NCBI GenBank assembly: GCA_021292165.1
Contig: CM037877.1
Span: 160,413,871 to 160,477,870 of the forward strand
DNA: 64,000 nt
Source: Shinisaurus crocodilurus
Lineage: Eukaryota > Chordata > Lepidosauria > Squamata > Shinisauridae
Reading direction: 5' to 3'
Part shown: positions 22,648 to 33,315 of the stretch, one piece after another
Numbering within the stretch: position 1 is the first letter of the stretch
Layout: each line of letters begins with the position of its first letter
Made by a program: the position numbers and the translations under genes
The notes under the pieces: generated by a model
What the model was told of the DNA's origin: nothing
Seen by the model: only the letters and a program-made list of their open reading frames with translations
Databases searched by the model: none

Positions 22648-22873
22648 CAGGGATGGGCAACATGCGACCCATACACATGCAGCCCCCCAAAATTGTAATA
22701 TTTTTTTTTTGACAGAATGGCATCTGGAGTTGCCATTTTGAAGCTTTTTGGGCCCTTTTAGTGTTCCATACCTACTCCGGAGCACCAAAATGGGTCAAAA
22801 TTAGCTTAACACTAATTTAAAGCTAATTTTGATCGTTTTGGTGCTCCATAGCCACTCCGGAAGCCCTTTCTTA

Positions 22874-22910
<37 letters not shown>

Positions 22911-23003
22911 GTTTGGCACCATGGAAAGGGAGGTGCAGCCCAAGGCAGAGAGGGGTCCTGGGAGCAAAAATGGGCCCCTGGACCTCTCAAAATTGCCCAC
23001 CCC
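22648..23003. mobile_element. hAT non-autonomous element with internal (GT)n
   Basis: Left end CAGGGATGGGCAACATGC and right end AAAATTGCCCACCCCTA. The flanking 8-mers ACATATAC and GTATATAC agree at 6 of 8 positions. Inside are mirrored GGAGCACCAAAATGG and TTTTGGTGCTCCATAG motifs and a GT array at about 22873-22912. Confidence 0.75.
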
Positions 23004-23059
23004 TAGTATATACCTATATACAAGTATATAGGCATATACATGCAGATTTATGTCATGGG

Positions 23060-23355
23060 CCTGTGCCCTGGATCTTTCAAGTACCTAGTAACACCCCTGC
23101 CTTCAGATATCCTAACACCCAAACCATTTAGGGATTTAAAGGCACTTTGTATTGGGCCCAACAACTAATTGGGAGGCAGTACAGCTGTCTCAACAAGGGA
23201 GTCTCCTGCTCTCAACGCCCAGCTCTTGTAAGCAATGTGGCCAGCACTTTCTGAACCATTTGCAGCTTCTGGACACTCTTCAAAGGCAGCCACACTGCAG
23301 TAGGCCAAACATGTTGTAACTAAGGCATGTGTCACCACCATGACCAGATCTCCAT
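23060..23355 (-). mobile_element. L2-clade LINE fragment
   Basis: Minus-strand translation with gaps reads VVTHALVTTCLAYCSV, parallel to the L2 motif LVTSRLDYCN, followed by an AYKSWALRAGDS-like segment and a 'KSLNGLGVR' stretch. Decayed, no open frame. Confidence 0.6.
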
Positions 23356-24649
23356 TTTCCAGGAATTAATGTAAGGGCAGTGGAATTGTTTGGAAGGAGA
23401 AATAATACTGGAACCACATAAAACAGAAAAGGACAGGACTAAAGAAGTCCACTTTTAAACACCAGTCTTTTGTAGATATGTCCTACTTTTTTTCTTTTTT
23501 TTTAACATTGCTCAACAACCAACAGGGTAAGATTTGTTTTTGTTTTTAAAGAAAAACAGAATCATTCTTAAGAATAAGTACCATGTATGTGAGAAGGCAC
23601 CAAAAACTTGATTACAAGTAGATTCATTGCATATAATACCACAAAGGAAACCACTCACCTCACTAGGCCTCTGTATCTCACCAGACACGGTCAGAAGAGT
23701 AACAGATTTTTTCTTGCAAAGAGAATGTCTGCACACATTTACATGAATTTGTCTTAATGGTGCAGAGGTTTTAGATGCATTACCTTAAAAGTTTCCTAAT
23801 GCAGTGGGGCGTTCTTCTTTGCTCTTGGGCCACAGGCACAGGGACTGCTTAAAATGCCACCATGGGGATACTGCTTACTCAAAGAAACTTGAGAGGAAAA
23901 TAATGACATGTTCTTGAATAGCAAAGTATTACTGTGAGGGAAACAAGTAATCATAACTTTTTTGAGGGGGCTACACAGAGTTTGTGTGGATAAGATATTC
24001 TTCCTCATGGTTCAAAAGTGGTCTGAAAAGATGTTTTTAAAATCTCAAAACTTAATGGGAGAGAAGTGTATTACACAGCATGGACATTATCTTCTAGGTG
24101 CTAGATTCTAGTAGGTGGCCATAACAGCTGTACCAAAACATACAGGAACAGCATGTTAGGAAATACATCAGTCTTAAAGCATCACTGCTGGTAGATCTCT
24201 TAGAATACAGAAGAATGCAAATCGAAATAATATAGATATAAAAGTATGGTAACACACACTTTATTTGTAAACTGCAGTATATAAATACTGAAAATAATAA
24301 ATACAAAAGAGTTTAATTATTTAACAAGCAAAAGCAAAATGTTCCTATATTTGTCAATGTATAGCAGTGTTTGAATTTTCAACAGTAGCTGGAACCTAAT
24401 TTATTGTCGGTCTTGCTCAGTAGGATACGTACTGGATAAGTTGTTTTCCAGAAAGAAAGAAAAAATCCACTTTTAACTAGGGGGCTAAAATGTGGAATTA
24501 AGAGATTAACTTTCAGCACCTGACTTTTCAAAACATTGCTCTTAGCTAATCCTAAAAAAATTAAATTGTTGATTTCAATAAGGTTTATTTAACACAGAAC
24601 ATTCTGTATAAATAATCTGTTTTCGATTCCCTCCAATAGCCAAAAGTTA

Positions 24650-24668
24650 AGGCAGGCAGGCAGGCAGG
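24650..24668 (+). repeat. (GGCA)n short array
   Basis: Four to five GGCA units. Confidence 0.9.
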
Positions 24669-24865
24669 CTTTTAATATTGGCTGTGAGTAAGTTACATCA
24701 AGTATCTTAGAACACAGCAGGAACAGTGTTTAAGTTGTTAAGTCTCAGAAAAAATATTTAAAAGTTATGTGCCTATGATTTAATAAATATAGAAAGCTAA
24801 AGGGCTTTCAATAATCTGTAGGAAAACATTTTTAAATAGAATAAAGTAAGTAAAATTATGACTGG

Positions 24866-27628
24866 TAGTAATACCTGCCAGAAGGTAGAGACTGGAATAC
24901 AGCAATTGAAGGGTATAACTTGTTCAAAAGGAACAGAAGCAACAGAAAGGGAGGTGGAGTTGCACTGTATGTTAAAAATACGTATCTCTGCACAGAGATA
25001 CAGGAAGAGGAGCTTGGCAGCCCCATTGAGAGCATCTGGGTTAAATAAAGGGGGCAAAGAATAAACGAACATGGCGGTTGGAGTCTACTACCGACCACCC
25101 AATCAAGGAGAGACGAGGACTGATTAACTCTTTGAGAATGCAAATTGCCATTGTTTCAAGGATGCACGATGGTGTAGTAAATGGGGGACTCAATTTCCCT
25201 GTATCTGTTGGGAGACTTATATTCAGCCCAAACATTGGGCCCCTCCAAGAACTTCCTGAGCTGTGCTGCTGTATAACTTCCCTCCTACAGAAAGTGAGGA
25301 AGGAACTAGAGGATCAGCTATCCTTGACCTGATTCTAACCAACAGAGACGAGTTAGTGGATAAAGTGGCAGTTTCGGGAACTCTGGGGGAAAGTGACCAT
25401 GTTATACTTGAGTTCTTGATTCTAACAGAAGCAAAAGCTGAGTGTAGCCAAACACGTACCCTGGATTTTAGGAAAGCCAATTTTAACAAACTCAGAACAA
25501 TGATTAGTAAGATCCCATGGCAAGTGACTCTCACGAGAAAGGGAGCCCAGGAGGGGTGGGAGTTTTTAAAAAAGGAAATTTTAAAGGCACAATTGCAAAC
25601 AATTCCCACAAGGAGAAAAGGCAGAGGGCAACAGAAGAAGCCAATGTGGCTTCACAATAAACTCAAAGATGACCTGAAAACAAAAAAGGACACGTATAGG
25701 AAGTGGAAGGAAGGACAGGCTACAGGGGAAGAGTACAGGCAGGTAGCACAGAACTGCAGGAATAGTGTCAGGAAGGCTAAAGCTGAGAATGAGCTAAGGT
25801 TAGCGAGGAATGCTAAAAGCAACAAAAAAGCTTTCTTCAGATACATGCACAGTAAAAGACAGAAGAAAGAACTGGTGGTTCAACTACGCAATGAGGATGG
25901 CAAATTGATAACAGAAGACAAAGAAAAGGCAGAAGTGTTCAATTCCTACTTCGGCTCGGTCTTCTCCCAAAAGAGGGTCTATGACCCCCCTGGCAAACCT
26001 GAAGTGCAGACTGAAGGGGCAGAATTGCAGCTTGAGATTGATAGGCAAATGGTCAAGGAGCACCTGATTACTTTGCACGAGTTTAAATCTCCAGGGCCTG
26101 ACAAACTGCATCCTAGAGTAATAAAGGAACTGGCAGAAGAACTCTCAGAACCACTGTCTATTATCTTTGAGAAATCATGGAGGACAGGTGAAGTGCCAGA
26201 CGACTGGAGGAGGGCAAATGTTGTTCCCATCTTCAAAAAGGGCAAGAAGGAGGAACCTGGGAACTATAGGCCAGTCAGTCTGACATCAATCCCCGGGAAG
26301 ATTTTTGAGCAGATTATAAAGAAGTCAGTCTGCAAGCACCTTGAAAACAATGCAGTGATTACTAGAAGCCAGCATGGATTTGTCAAGAACAAATCCTGTC
26401 AGACTAATCTGATCTCATTTTTTGATCGGGTAACCTCCCTTGTGGACTGTGGGAATGCTGTGGACATTATATACCTGGACTTCAGCAAAGCTTTCGACAA
26501 AGTGCCTCATGATATCCTGATTAGTAAGCTAGCTAAGAGGGGGCTAGATGGAACAACTATCAGGTGGATCCACAATTGGCTAAAGAATCGGACTCAAAGA
26601 GTGCTTATCAATGGTTCCTTCTCAAACTGGGGAGAGGTAACGAGCGGGGTACCACAGGGCTCGGTCCTGGGCCCGGTGCTCTTCAACATTTTTATTAATG
26701 ACTTGGATCAGGAGGTACAGGGAATGCTTATCAAATTTGCAGATGACACAAAGTTGGGTGGAACAGCTAATACTCTGGAAGACAGAAACAAAATTCAAAG
26801 TGACCTCGATAGGCTGGAGCGCTGGGCCGAAAACAACAGAATGAAATTTAATAGGGATAAATGCCAAGTGCTGCACCTAGGGAGAGGAAACCAAATGCAG
26901 AGTTACAGAATGGGGGACACTTGGCTCAACAATACTACAAGTGAGAAGGATCTTGGAATTGTGGTAGATCACAAACTGAATATGAGCCAGCAATGCGATG
27001 TGGCTGCAAAGAAGGCAAATGCAATTTTGGGCTGTATTAATAGAAGTATAGCTTCCAAATCGCGGGAAGTGATAATTCCCCTTTACTCGGCACTGGTTAG
27101 GCCTCATCTTGAGTACTGCGTCCAGTTCTGGGCACCTCACTTTAAGAAGGACATAGACAAACTGGAGAGGGTTCAGAGGAGGGCAACAAGGATGATAAAG
27201 GGACTGGAAACAAGGCCCTATGAGGAGAGACTGAAAGAACTGGGCATGTTTAGCCTTCAGAAGAGGAGACTGAGGGGAGATATGATCGCACTCTTCCAGT
27301 ATTTGAAGGGATGTCACACAGAGGAGGGCAAAGATCTCTTCTCGGTCATCCCAGTTTGCAGGACACAGAATAATGGGCTCAAGTTACAGGAACCTAGATT
27401 CCACCTAAACATCAGGAAAAATTTCCTGACTGTCAGAGCAATAAGACAATGGAATCAACTACCTAGGGAGGTTGTGGGCTCTCCCACTCTGGAGGCATTC
27501 AAGGTGCAGCTGGACAGACATCTGTCAGAGATGCTTTGACCTAGATTCCTGCATTGAGCAGGGGGTTGGACTCGATGGCCTTGTAGGCCCCTTCCAACTC
27601 TACTTTTCTATGATTCTATGATTCTATG
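24866..27628 (+). mobile_element. CR1 LINE, 5'-truncated, with intact RT and 3' end
   Basis: A 2.76-kb CR1. The first 0.4 kb is a frame-shifted endonuclease domain: GGGVALYVKNTYLCTEIQEE, GVYYRPPNQGE and NGGLNFPVSVG sit in different frames with stops. From 25260 the frame is open to 27539. The 3' UTR (27540-27628) reads GCATTGAGCAGGGGGTTGGA, CTTGTAGGCCCCTTCCAACT and ends with the CR1-type 8-bp repeat ATTCTATG. That tail is shared by the 3' fragment at 32849 and by the 5S-headed SINEs. The 5' truncation and lack of a target duplication are usual for CR1. Confidence 0.93.
25263..27539 (+). pseudogene. CR1 ORF2 reverse transcriptase (758 codons open, endonuclease incomplete)
   Basis: CR1 ORF2 normally encodes an apurinic-type endonuclease followed by a reverse transcriptase that copies CR1 RNA at the target site. 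Here the frame opens just after a TGA at 25257. It keeps the end of the endonuclease (LDLILTN at residues 21-27; SDH at 44-46) and an apparently complete RT: NYRPVSLTSIPGKIFEQ, YLDFSKAFDKVPHDI (404-418), SGVPQGSVLGP (461-471) and the catalytic FADD (492-495). The CR1 C-terminal region follows (LEYCVQFWAPHFKKDI, LERVQRRATRMIKGLE, NFLTVRAIRQWNQLPREVV). No stop or frameshift occurs over 758 codons. The start shown is GTG and is not a true initiator. The element cannot be autonomous because the upstream endonuclease is broken, but the RT part looks young. Confidence 0.92.
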
Positions 27629-28204
27629 AGTTGCCCCTTAATTAATAATCTTCTATTACCCGTTTGGGAGGAACTTTAATGGTTTCCTTTAATATGTTTC
27701 CCCCCTTTTTTAATAGTGAAACAATGTTATTTTGCTATAAAAGAAAGAAAAGGGGAAAAAACAATAAGAAATCACTAATTACCTTCCTTCCACTCTACTT
27801 TCCGCACAAGGTGCAAAAGATGACTAATTAAAGGCAATTCATTCATCACTAATCCCCCAGCCACTCTGAACAGGAGGTAATAAAATCGGCAGATCTTGCA
27901 AGGAGGGAACTATTAATTAATATTTCTGGGGACTATATGAATAGGACTTATTCATGAGTAAGCATTACAGAAGTGGGTTTGACCATGGGGAAAAGCATAG
28001 ATGCTATGTGAAACCACTACTTTATTTCCACTTCAAACTGATTATGGAAAAGTGACATTTCAGTAGCGCTAAATGGATCTAGTGTGGAAGCAAAACCTCT
28101 TATATGGTAAAAAGTAACGGCAAGAGGGCTTTGATCCTTAAGAAACAGTTTGTCAATATACAGCAAGTCTAATAAACAGAGACAGTAGAGCCAAAAAGAA
28201 AAAT

Positions 28205-28285
28205 TAACAGTGCAATCCTATGTTTACTCAAAAGTAACTCCCAGTGTTCAGTGGGGTTTACTTCCACATAAGTAGGCATCATGCT
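28205..28285. repeat. Short dispersed repeat, relative of 21796-21905
   Basis: CAATCCTATGTTTACTCAAA, AGTAACTCCCAGTGTTCAGT and GGGGTTTACTTCCACATAAG give the loose mirror typical of this squamate MITE. Confidence 0.5.
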
Positions 28286-28570
28286 GCAGCGTAAAGAGAA
28301 AAGAAAGAAAGGAGGAGTAGTGACTTTGCACTACATCCATATTCTATATGGGGAAAAGATTTCAACTTGTTAAACAGATGATTTCCCATGCAATTTGCAT
28401 GCAATGTAGTAAGCATTTTTACAGGTTTCCAAGGCTCCAACATTCTGCCCTTCTCAAAATATGCCTTGCATCCCATTACTAATTACCGTACATCAATAGC
28501 AATGGTAGTAATTACAATAATATTATTAGACAACAAGCTCTCTGGTTTTGCTAGCAACACAAAGCCTTGT

Positions 28571-28573
<3 letters not shown>

Positions 28574-28614
<41 letters not shown>

Positions 28615-28615
28615 T

Positions 28616-28646
<31 letters not shown>
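28574..28646 (+). repeat. (TA)n(CA)n compound microsatellite
   Basis: TA array, then interrupted TACACA, then a CA array running directly into the left end of the Tigger-like MITE. The expected TA target base pair on that side appears lost in the array. Confidence 0.95.
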
Positions 28647-28648
<2 letters not shown>

Positions 28649-28892
28649 GTAATACCTTGGATTGCAAGTAACTTGGTTTGAGAGCGTTTTGCAAGACAAG
28701 CAAATTTTTAAATATTTATTTTTAAAAAATTGACTTGATATACAAGCGACGTCTTGCAATACAAGTACTGTAGTATGGCTTAAATTAAAAATCTCTGTAC
28801 ACATTTTTTGGGGGGAATTTCGTTTTGATATACAAGTGTTTTGGATTACATGTTTCCGGAACGAATTATGCTCTCAATCCAAGGCATGACTG
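28647..28892 (+). mobile_element. Tc1/mariner-type (Tigger-like) MITE, copy 2
   Basis: 246 bp: left CAGTAATACCTTGGATTGCA, right ATGCTCTCAATCCAAGGCAT then GACTG, with TA following. The interior TTTGCAAGACAAGCAAAT is shared with copy 3. The left TA is replaced by CA repeats. Confidence 0.88.
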
Positions 28893-28959
28893 TATATCAC
28901 TCACATATACACACACAGCAACGTGGTTAGCAGGTGTAATGTGCAATTAAATCTTACAT

Positions 28960-29092
28960 ATCACACACACACCTGAAGGTTGTAAGTGTGTGTGTGTGTG
29001 TATGGATTTAATTCCCCTGGTGGTTTTATTTTGTAGCATCCAGGAGACTACAGCTGGGGGGGTGGGTTTGTGTGTGTGTGTGGGGGGGGGGT
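28960..29092 (+). repeat. GT/CA and G-rich low-complexity tract
   Basis: ACACACAC, then GTGTGTGTGTGTG twice, then a G9 run. Simple sequence only. Confidence 0.85.
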
Positions 29093-30115
29093 GTTTTTGA
29101 TTTTTGTAACAAAGCAATTCTGTTATAAGTAGCGTCTGCAAGTTGAGATACACTTCAATGGGCATTTCTACAGAATTCAATAGAAGTTTATAACTACCAG
29201 TTCTGACCATGTATAATATGTAACCTTAGGTCAGTTAAAATTAAAGAATTTTGGTTTATTGGAGACAGGTGATTGAAGGAATGTTCAAGGGAAATCACTA
29301 TCTCTCTACACTCCCGTAATCCCCCTTCACTATAGTATTCTCTAAGGAGTAAGGCTTGCTCTCCGATTTATCTCTGTAGCTCACAAAGTAAATTAAAATT
29401 CCCAATTGAAAAAAAAAATCAGAAATTACAGATGAAATCTTGGACAATATAACGTACAGAACCACTAAGCCTATACAATCTTATAAGCCCATATAAAAGT
29501 TGGAAAAACAACTCCACATAAACATTCTGTGTCAACGGTGGCATAAAGGAGACTATTTCATCAAATATCAATCTTGCAATCAAGCTCAAAACAAGACTTT
29601 TATGGGCTTCTTGATTTATACTTTAAATATATTTAAGGCAGTGCAATCACTTTCTAAAGCCCTGGAGATAACCACCATTGTGGAATACAGCGACAAGATA
29701 CTCCCTGTGAGTTATTCTGCAACTAGAAACCATGTGGCTCTCTATTTCAAAGCTACGCTGATTGTGTTGTGTGTGGGTGTTTTCTTTTTTTAAAAAAAAA
29801 CAAAACCAAAAAACAGTGGATCAAAACACGAGCACGCTAGCATATGCATGCAGTAACTAGCAGCTAAAAAGCAGTTAAAGATAGATTTAATATATATCGC
29901 ACAACTACTAGTAATGGAAGCAAACATTTTAACACTTCAGGCTTACAGTTGCCTCTACTATATCCCATCTTCTTTCACAATTTCCCAATTTACCAGTGGG
30001 GGGAGGGCTGCTAGGGAAGGCAGTAACTCACTGGTAGAGCAACATGCTTTGCATGCAGAAGGTCTCAGGTTCAATCCCTGAGGTTTCCAGTTAGGCTTAG
30101 GAAAGACTAACATTG

Positions 30116-30200
30116 GGTTATATCCAATCATAGTCCTACTTAGAGTAGACCCATTGAAATGAATAGGACTTAAGTTAGACTAAACTGGGATACAACCCTT
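30116..30200. repeat. Short MITE-like repeat ('AGTAGACCCATTGAAATGAAT')
   Basis: TTATATCCAATCATAGTCCT, GAGTAGACCCATTGAAATG, then GACTTAAGTTAGACTAAACT and GGGATACAACCC. The family with CCCACTGAAATCAATGGG is also seen at 41164, 50004 and 59472-60405. Confidence 0.55.
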
Positions 30201-30504
30201 GGAAGGCCACGGGACAGTTAGTCAGTGTCAACAAGATCTCCAGCAACATCAAGTAGGCCGCTCAACAAGATCTGCCACGGACGGCCTTCTCCCTGTCCCA
30301 TCAGCCAGAGAAACTAGGCTGGTGGGGACTAGGAGGAGGGCCTTTTCTGTGGTAGCCCCCAATTTATGGAACTCTCTCCCCAGTGACCTCCGCCATGCCC
30401 CTTCCTTGATTAGCTTCCGCCGTGCATTAAAAATATGGCTTTTCAGGCGGGAATATGGGGTGGGTTAGGATTTTTAACTTTTGTACTGTTTTTAATTGTG
30501 TTTT

Positions 30505-30540
<36 letters not shown>

Positions 30541-30640
30541 CCCCCCCTCTTGTATTTTATTGGATTGTACATCGGTCAGAGTGGCCGGATGTCTGGCCAG
30601 ATGGGCGATTCATAAATATAATAAATAAATAAATAAATAA
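30201..30640 (+). mobile_element. L2-clade LINE 3' end
   Basis: A frame encodes QQHQVGRSTRSATDGLLPVP, ARETRLVGTRRRAFSVVAPN and LWNSLPSDLRHAPSLISFRR, the C-terminus of L2 ORF2, almost the same as 3550-3882 on the other strand. The 3' UTR holds a (TG)n array at about 30510-30539 and ends GATGTCTGGCCAGATGGGCG, ATTCATAAATATAATAAATA. Confidence 0.88.
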
Positions 30641-31479
30641 ATAATACTGAGCTGGATGGACCAGTGGTCTGACTCAATATAAGGCAGCCTCCTAGGTTCC
30701 TACATGGTTCAGTCATGTTGCATTTCCCATGCGTTGCACATTCCTATCCCCTGGAGGGCACACACACTGCTGCTTTACCATCCCCCATATAAGTGAATGG
30801 GTGGAGAAAATAAGGAATGGCCTTCATCTCAAGCATGGGTGGCAACAATTGTGCTCCTCCTGAGTGCAGCTGCTTTATTTATTTACTACAGAAATCAATG
30901 GCAGCCGTACGCTTTTATGGGAGCACACCTCCAGAGGTACTTTTAGAATACTAGGCTAGACCTTTACCACAACAAGCATGAAGCAACAAGGCCCTTGTAG
31001 CTCCTTTATTTCTCCTATGGCAATGACACATTTCCTTGTCACTCTGCCTCAACCGCTGTAGCAATTTTCAGAGCGCCTTCTAATGGAGGGATGCTGGCTT
31101 CCCAGATCTGGCACTGAGCAGGGTGAAGAATTAGTGTTCCTCTTTTCCTTTGTGTGCCCTGGTTCCCTGTTTTAAAGCCACTTTCCCTCTGGGGATGGTC
31201 ACTGGGAAGCAATAGGCATCTAAATTTAATCATCACTAGAAGTTACTGAGTCTTTAGACACTCTGTGTCCAGGGAACCATTGACTTACTAATTCCTTGTC
31301 ATAGGTGGCTTGGATATGCTGATCTCATGCCATAATCCAATCCGACTATTATGCAGTTAATTGTAAGTTAAGAGCTGCCGGGGAGGCACTCTGAATTCAA
31401 ATCATTAAGTTAACTGACATTTACAGCCCTGTGGGGAAGAAGAAGGAGCGAAGGAGGCAGGAGCAGGCCGAGGGAACAT

Positions 31480-31710
31480 CAGGGCCTGCTCCAGTTGGAC
31501 TGCCCCCCGCACAGGGCTACTGCCGGAAGCAGTAATTAATATTCCCCCTTCTTCCCTCCCCATTCCTTTTTCCTTGTGTGTCGTGTCTTTTTAGATTGTA
31601 AGCCTGCGGGCAGGGACTGTCTTGTTAATTGTTGTAAACCGCCCAGAGAGCTACGGCTATTGGGCGGTATAAAAATGAAATAAATAAAATAAATAAATAA
31701 ATAGCAGTGT
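31480..31710 (+). mobile_element. LINE (L2-type) 3' UTR and tail
   Basis: Contains TAGATTGTAAGCCTGCGGGC and the tail GTAAACCGCCCAGAGAGCTA, CGGCTATTGGGCGGTATAAA followed by AAATAAATAAATA. The tail matches, inverted, the L2 3' end at 35761-35812. Confidence 0.75.
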
Positions 31711-31830
31711 GCAAATCCTATTCTTTTAATTCCACAACATTTTCTCTTCTTCCTCCCAATGCTGTTGGATATCCATGGAAAAAGCATCACTGACATCCTT
31801 GGTTTTCTGAACAATTTGTGTGTATGCAGG

Positions 31831-31831
<1 letters not shown>

Positions 31832-31868
<37 letters not shown>
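31832..31868 (+). repeat. (TC)n microsatellite
   Basis: About eighteen TC units, directly followed by a 5'-truncated SINE. Confidence 0.96.
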
Positions 31869-31871
<3 letters not shown>

Positions 31872-31990
31872 TACCTCACAGGGTTGTTGTGAGGATAAAA
31901 TGGAGAGGAGGATTATGTAAGCCACCTTGGGTTCCTTGTAGGAAAAAAGGCGGGGTATAAATATAATAAAATAAAATAAATAAATAAAGC
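31869..31990 (+). mobile_element. tRNA-derived SINE, 3' half
   Basis: Begins ACCTACCTCACAGGGTTGTT, runs through CCACCTTGGGTTCCTTGTAG and GGCGGGGTATAAATATAATA into ATAAATAAATAAA. The tRNA head is missing. Confidence 0.88.
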
Positions 31991-32848
31991 AGTTGTACAA
32001 ACGGATAAGCCTTTTAACAGCGGGATATAGGATGCGTGTTGACTAGCTGTGGCTGGGAGTGCATGTTCAAATGCACATCCCAATTTTCCTGAGAGCAACC
32101 AATGCAATGCATTTTCAGCCTCTGTCCCCCTACCCACCCTCACCACTCAGTTTGCGCTACAGTTTAATCATCCAGCCACCTATTATCTCCCCGCCCCCGA
32201 GACAGTAAATCAGACATATCGAAGGCTTGAGATAATTGTCCATATCAGAAAAATAATAATATCCATGCCAGAAATGGAACTTGGTGGATTATTATGGAAT
32301 AGCTAAAGCCTAAGTAATAAAGTTTTTACCTTTGATTTTTCAAGGAAGAAATAATGTCACTGTAGGGAAGTTATTAAACGACATCCAAGTTTTCTTAAAT
32401 TCCCCAACTGGTTTCAAAGCAAAGAAGTATTTCTTAAAGACAATTCAAGAGTTCACAAGTGGGCAAGTAATATGGGAAGATGCCGGGGGGGGGGCATTTT
32501 TGGAGGTTCCCAATTAATGCTCCAAAGATCTTTCTTCATCTTTCAGTGCCCAAACTAGGCCTATTTGTTTCACACACAAACACACACTCTTATATCCCTC
32601 TTTCTCCAAGGCAGCCTATATGAGGTTCTCATGTAGGTGGTTTACCAAACAGTCACTGACCAGACTCAAGCTTGCTGCATCATGTGCTTTGGGACCATGC
32701 CCTAGGACCAGTATGACCTCAGCGCTCTGCTACCTATGTGGAGAAGTAGACAGGATGGCTGTCAAGACCTTAAGAATGTCATCTTCCCTAGGAATTAAAT
32801 TTCCCCAGGGGTCTATTCAAGAATAGGCTATACTCAAGTCATGTCTGA

Positions 32849-33043
32849 CTGTTAGAGCAATAAGCCAATGGAACCAACTACCTAGGGAGGTGGTGGGCTC
32901 TCCCACTCTGGAGGCATTCAAGGTGCAGCTGGACGGCCATCTGTCGGGCATGCTTTGACCTGGATTCCTGCATTGAGCGGGGGGTTGGACTCGATGGCCT
33001 TGTAGGCCCCTTCCAACTCTACTTTTCTATGATTCTAGGAGCA
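32849..33043 (+). mobile_element. CR1 LINE 3' fragment
   Basis: 195 bp, about 93% identical by eye to the end of the CR1 at 27428-27625: coding for the ORF2 end (VRAIS..W..QLPREVV..SPTLEAFKVQLD) and the tail TTGGACTCGATGGCCTTGTA, CCCCTTCCAACTCTAC. Typical severe 5' truncation. Confidence 0.92.
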
Positions 33044-33066
33044 TACTACTTTTAAACATGATGCTA

Positions 33067-33315
33067 CAGTAATACCTTGTATTGCAAGTAACTTGGTTTG
33101 AGAGCGTTTTGCAAGACAAGCAAATTTTTAAATATTTATTAAAAAAAAATTACTTGATATACAAGCGATGTCTTGCAATACAAGTACTGTAGTACGGCTT
33201 AAATTAAAAATCTCTGTAAAAAATTTTTTGGGGGAATTTCGTTTTGATATAAGAGTGTTTTGGATTACAAGCACGTTTCTGGAACGAATTATGCTCTCAA
33301 TCCAAGGCATGACTG
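33067..33315 (+). mobile_element. Tc1/mariner-type (Tigger-like) MITE, copy 3
   Basis: 249 bp with left CAGTAATACCTTGTATTGCA and right AATCCAAGGCATGACTG, flanked by TA at 33065-33066 and 33316-33317. Very similar throughout to copy 2 at 28647. Confidence 0.92.

Larger units (their letters stand above)
30000..30715 (+). mobile_element. tRNA-Ala-like SINE, split by later repeats
   Basis: Head at about 30012-30108 (GTAACTCACTGGTAGAGCAA, GCATGCAGAAGGTCTCAGGT, TTCAATCCCTGAGG). The usual 3' part AATACTGAGCTGGATGGACC, AGTGGTCTGACTCAATATAA and GGCAGC only reappears at 30640-30715. The 530 bp between hold a short MITE-like repeat and an L2 3' end. Confidence 0.72.

Noticed and set aside
29500..29793. 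97-codon frame as a small gene
   Set aside because: No domain, no splice or promoter context, and A+T-rich intron composition.
32620..32740. Another 5S-related SINE
   Set aside because: GGTTTACCAAACAGTCACTG and ACCAGACTCAAGCTTGCTGC loosely recall antisense 5S-derived sequence, but the match is too weak by eye to claim.
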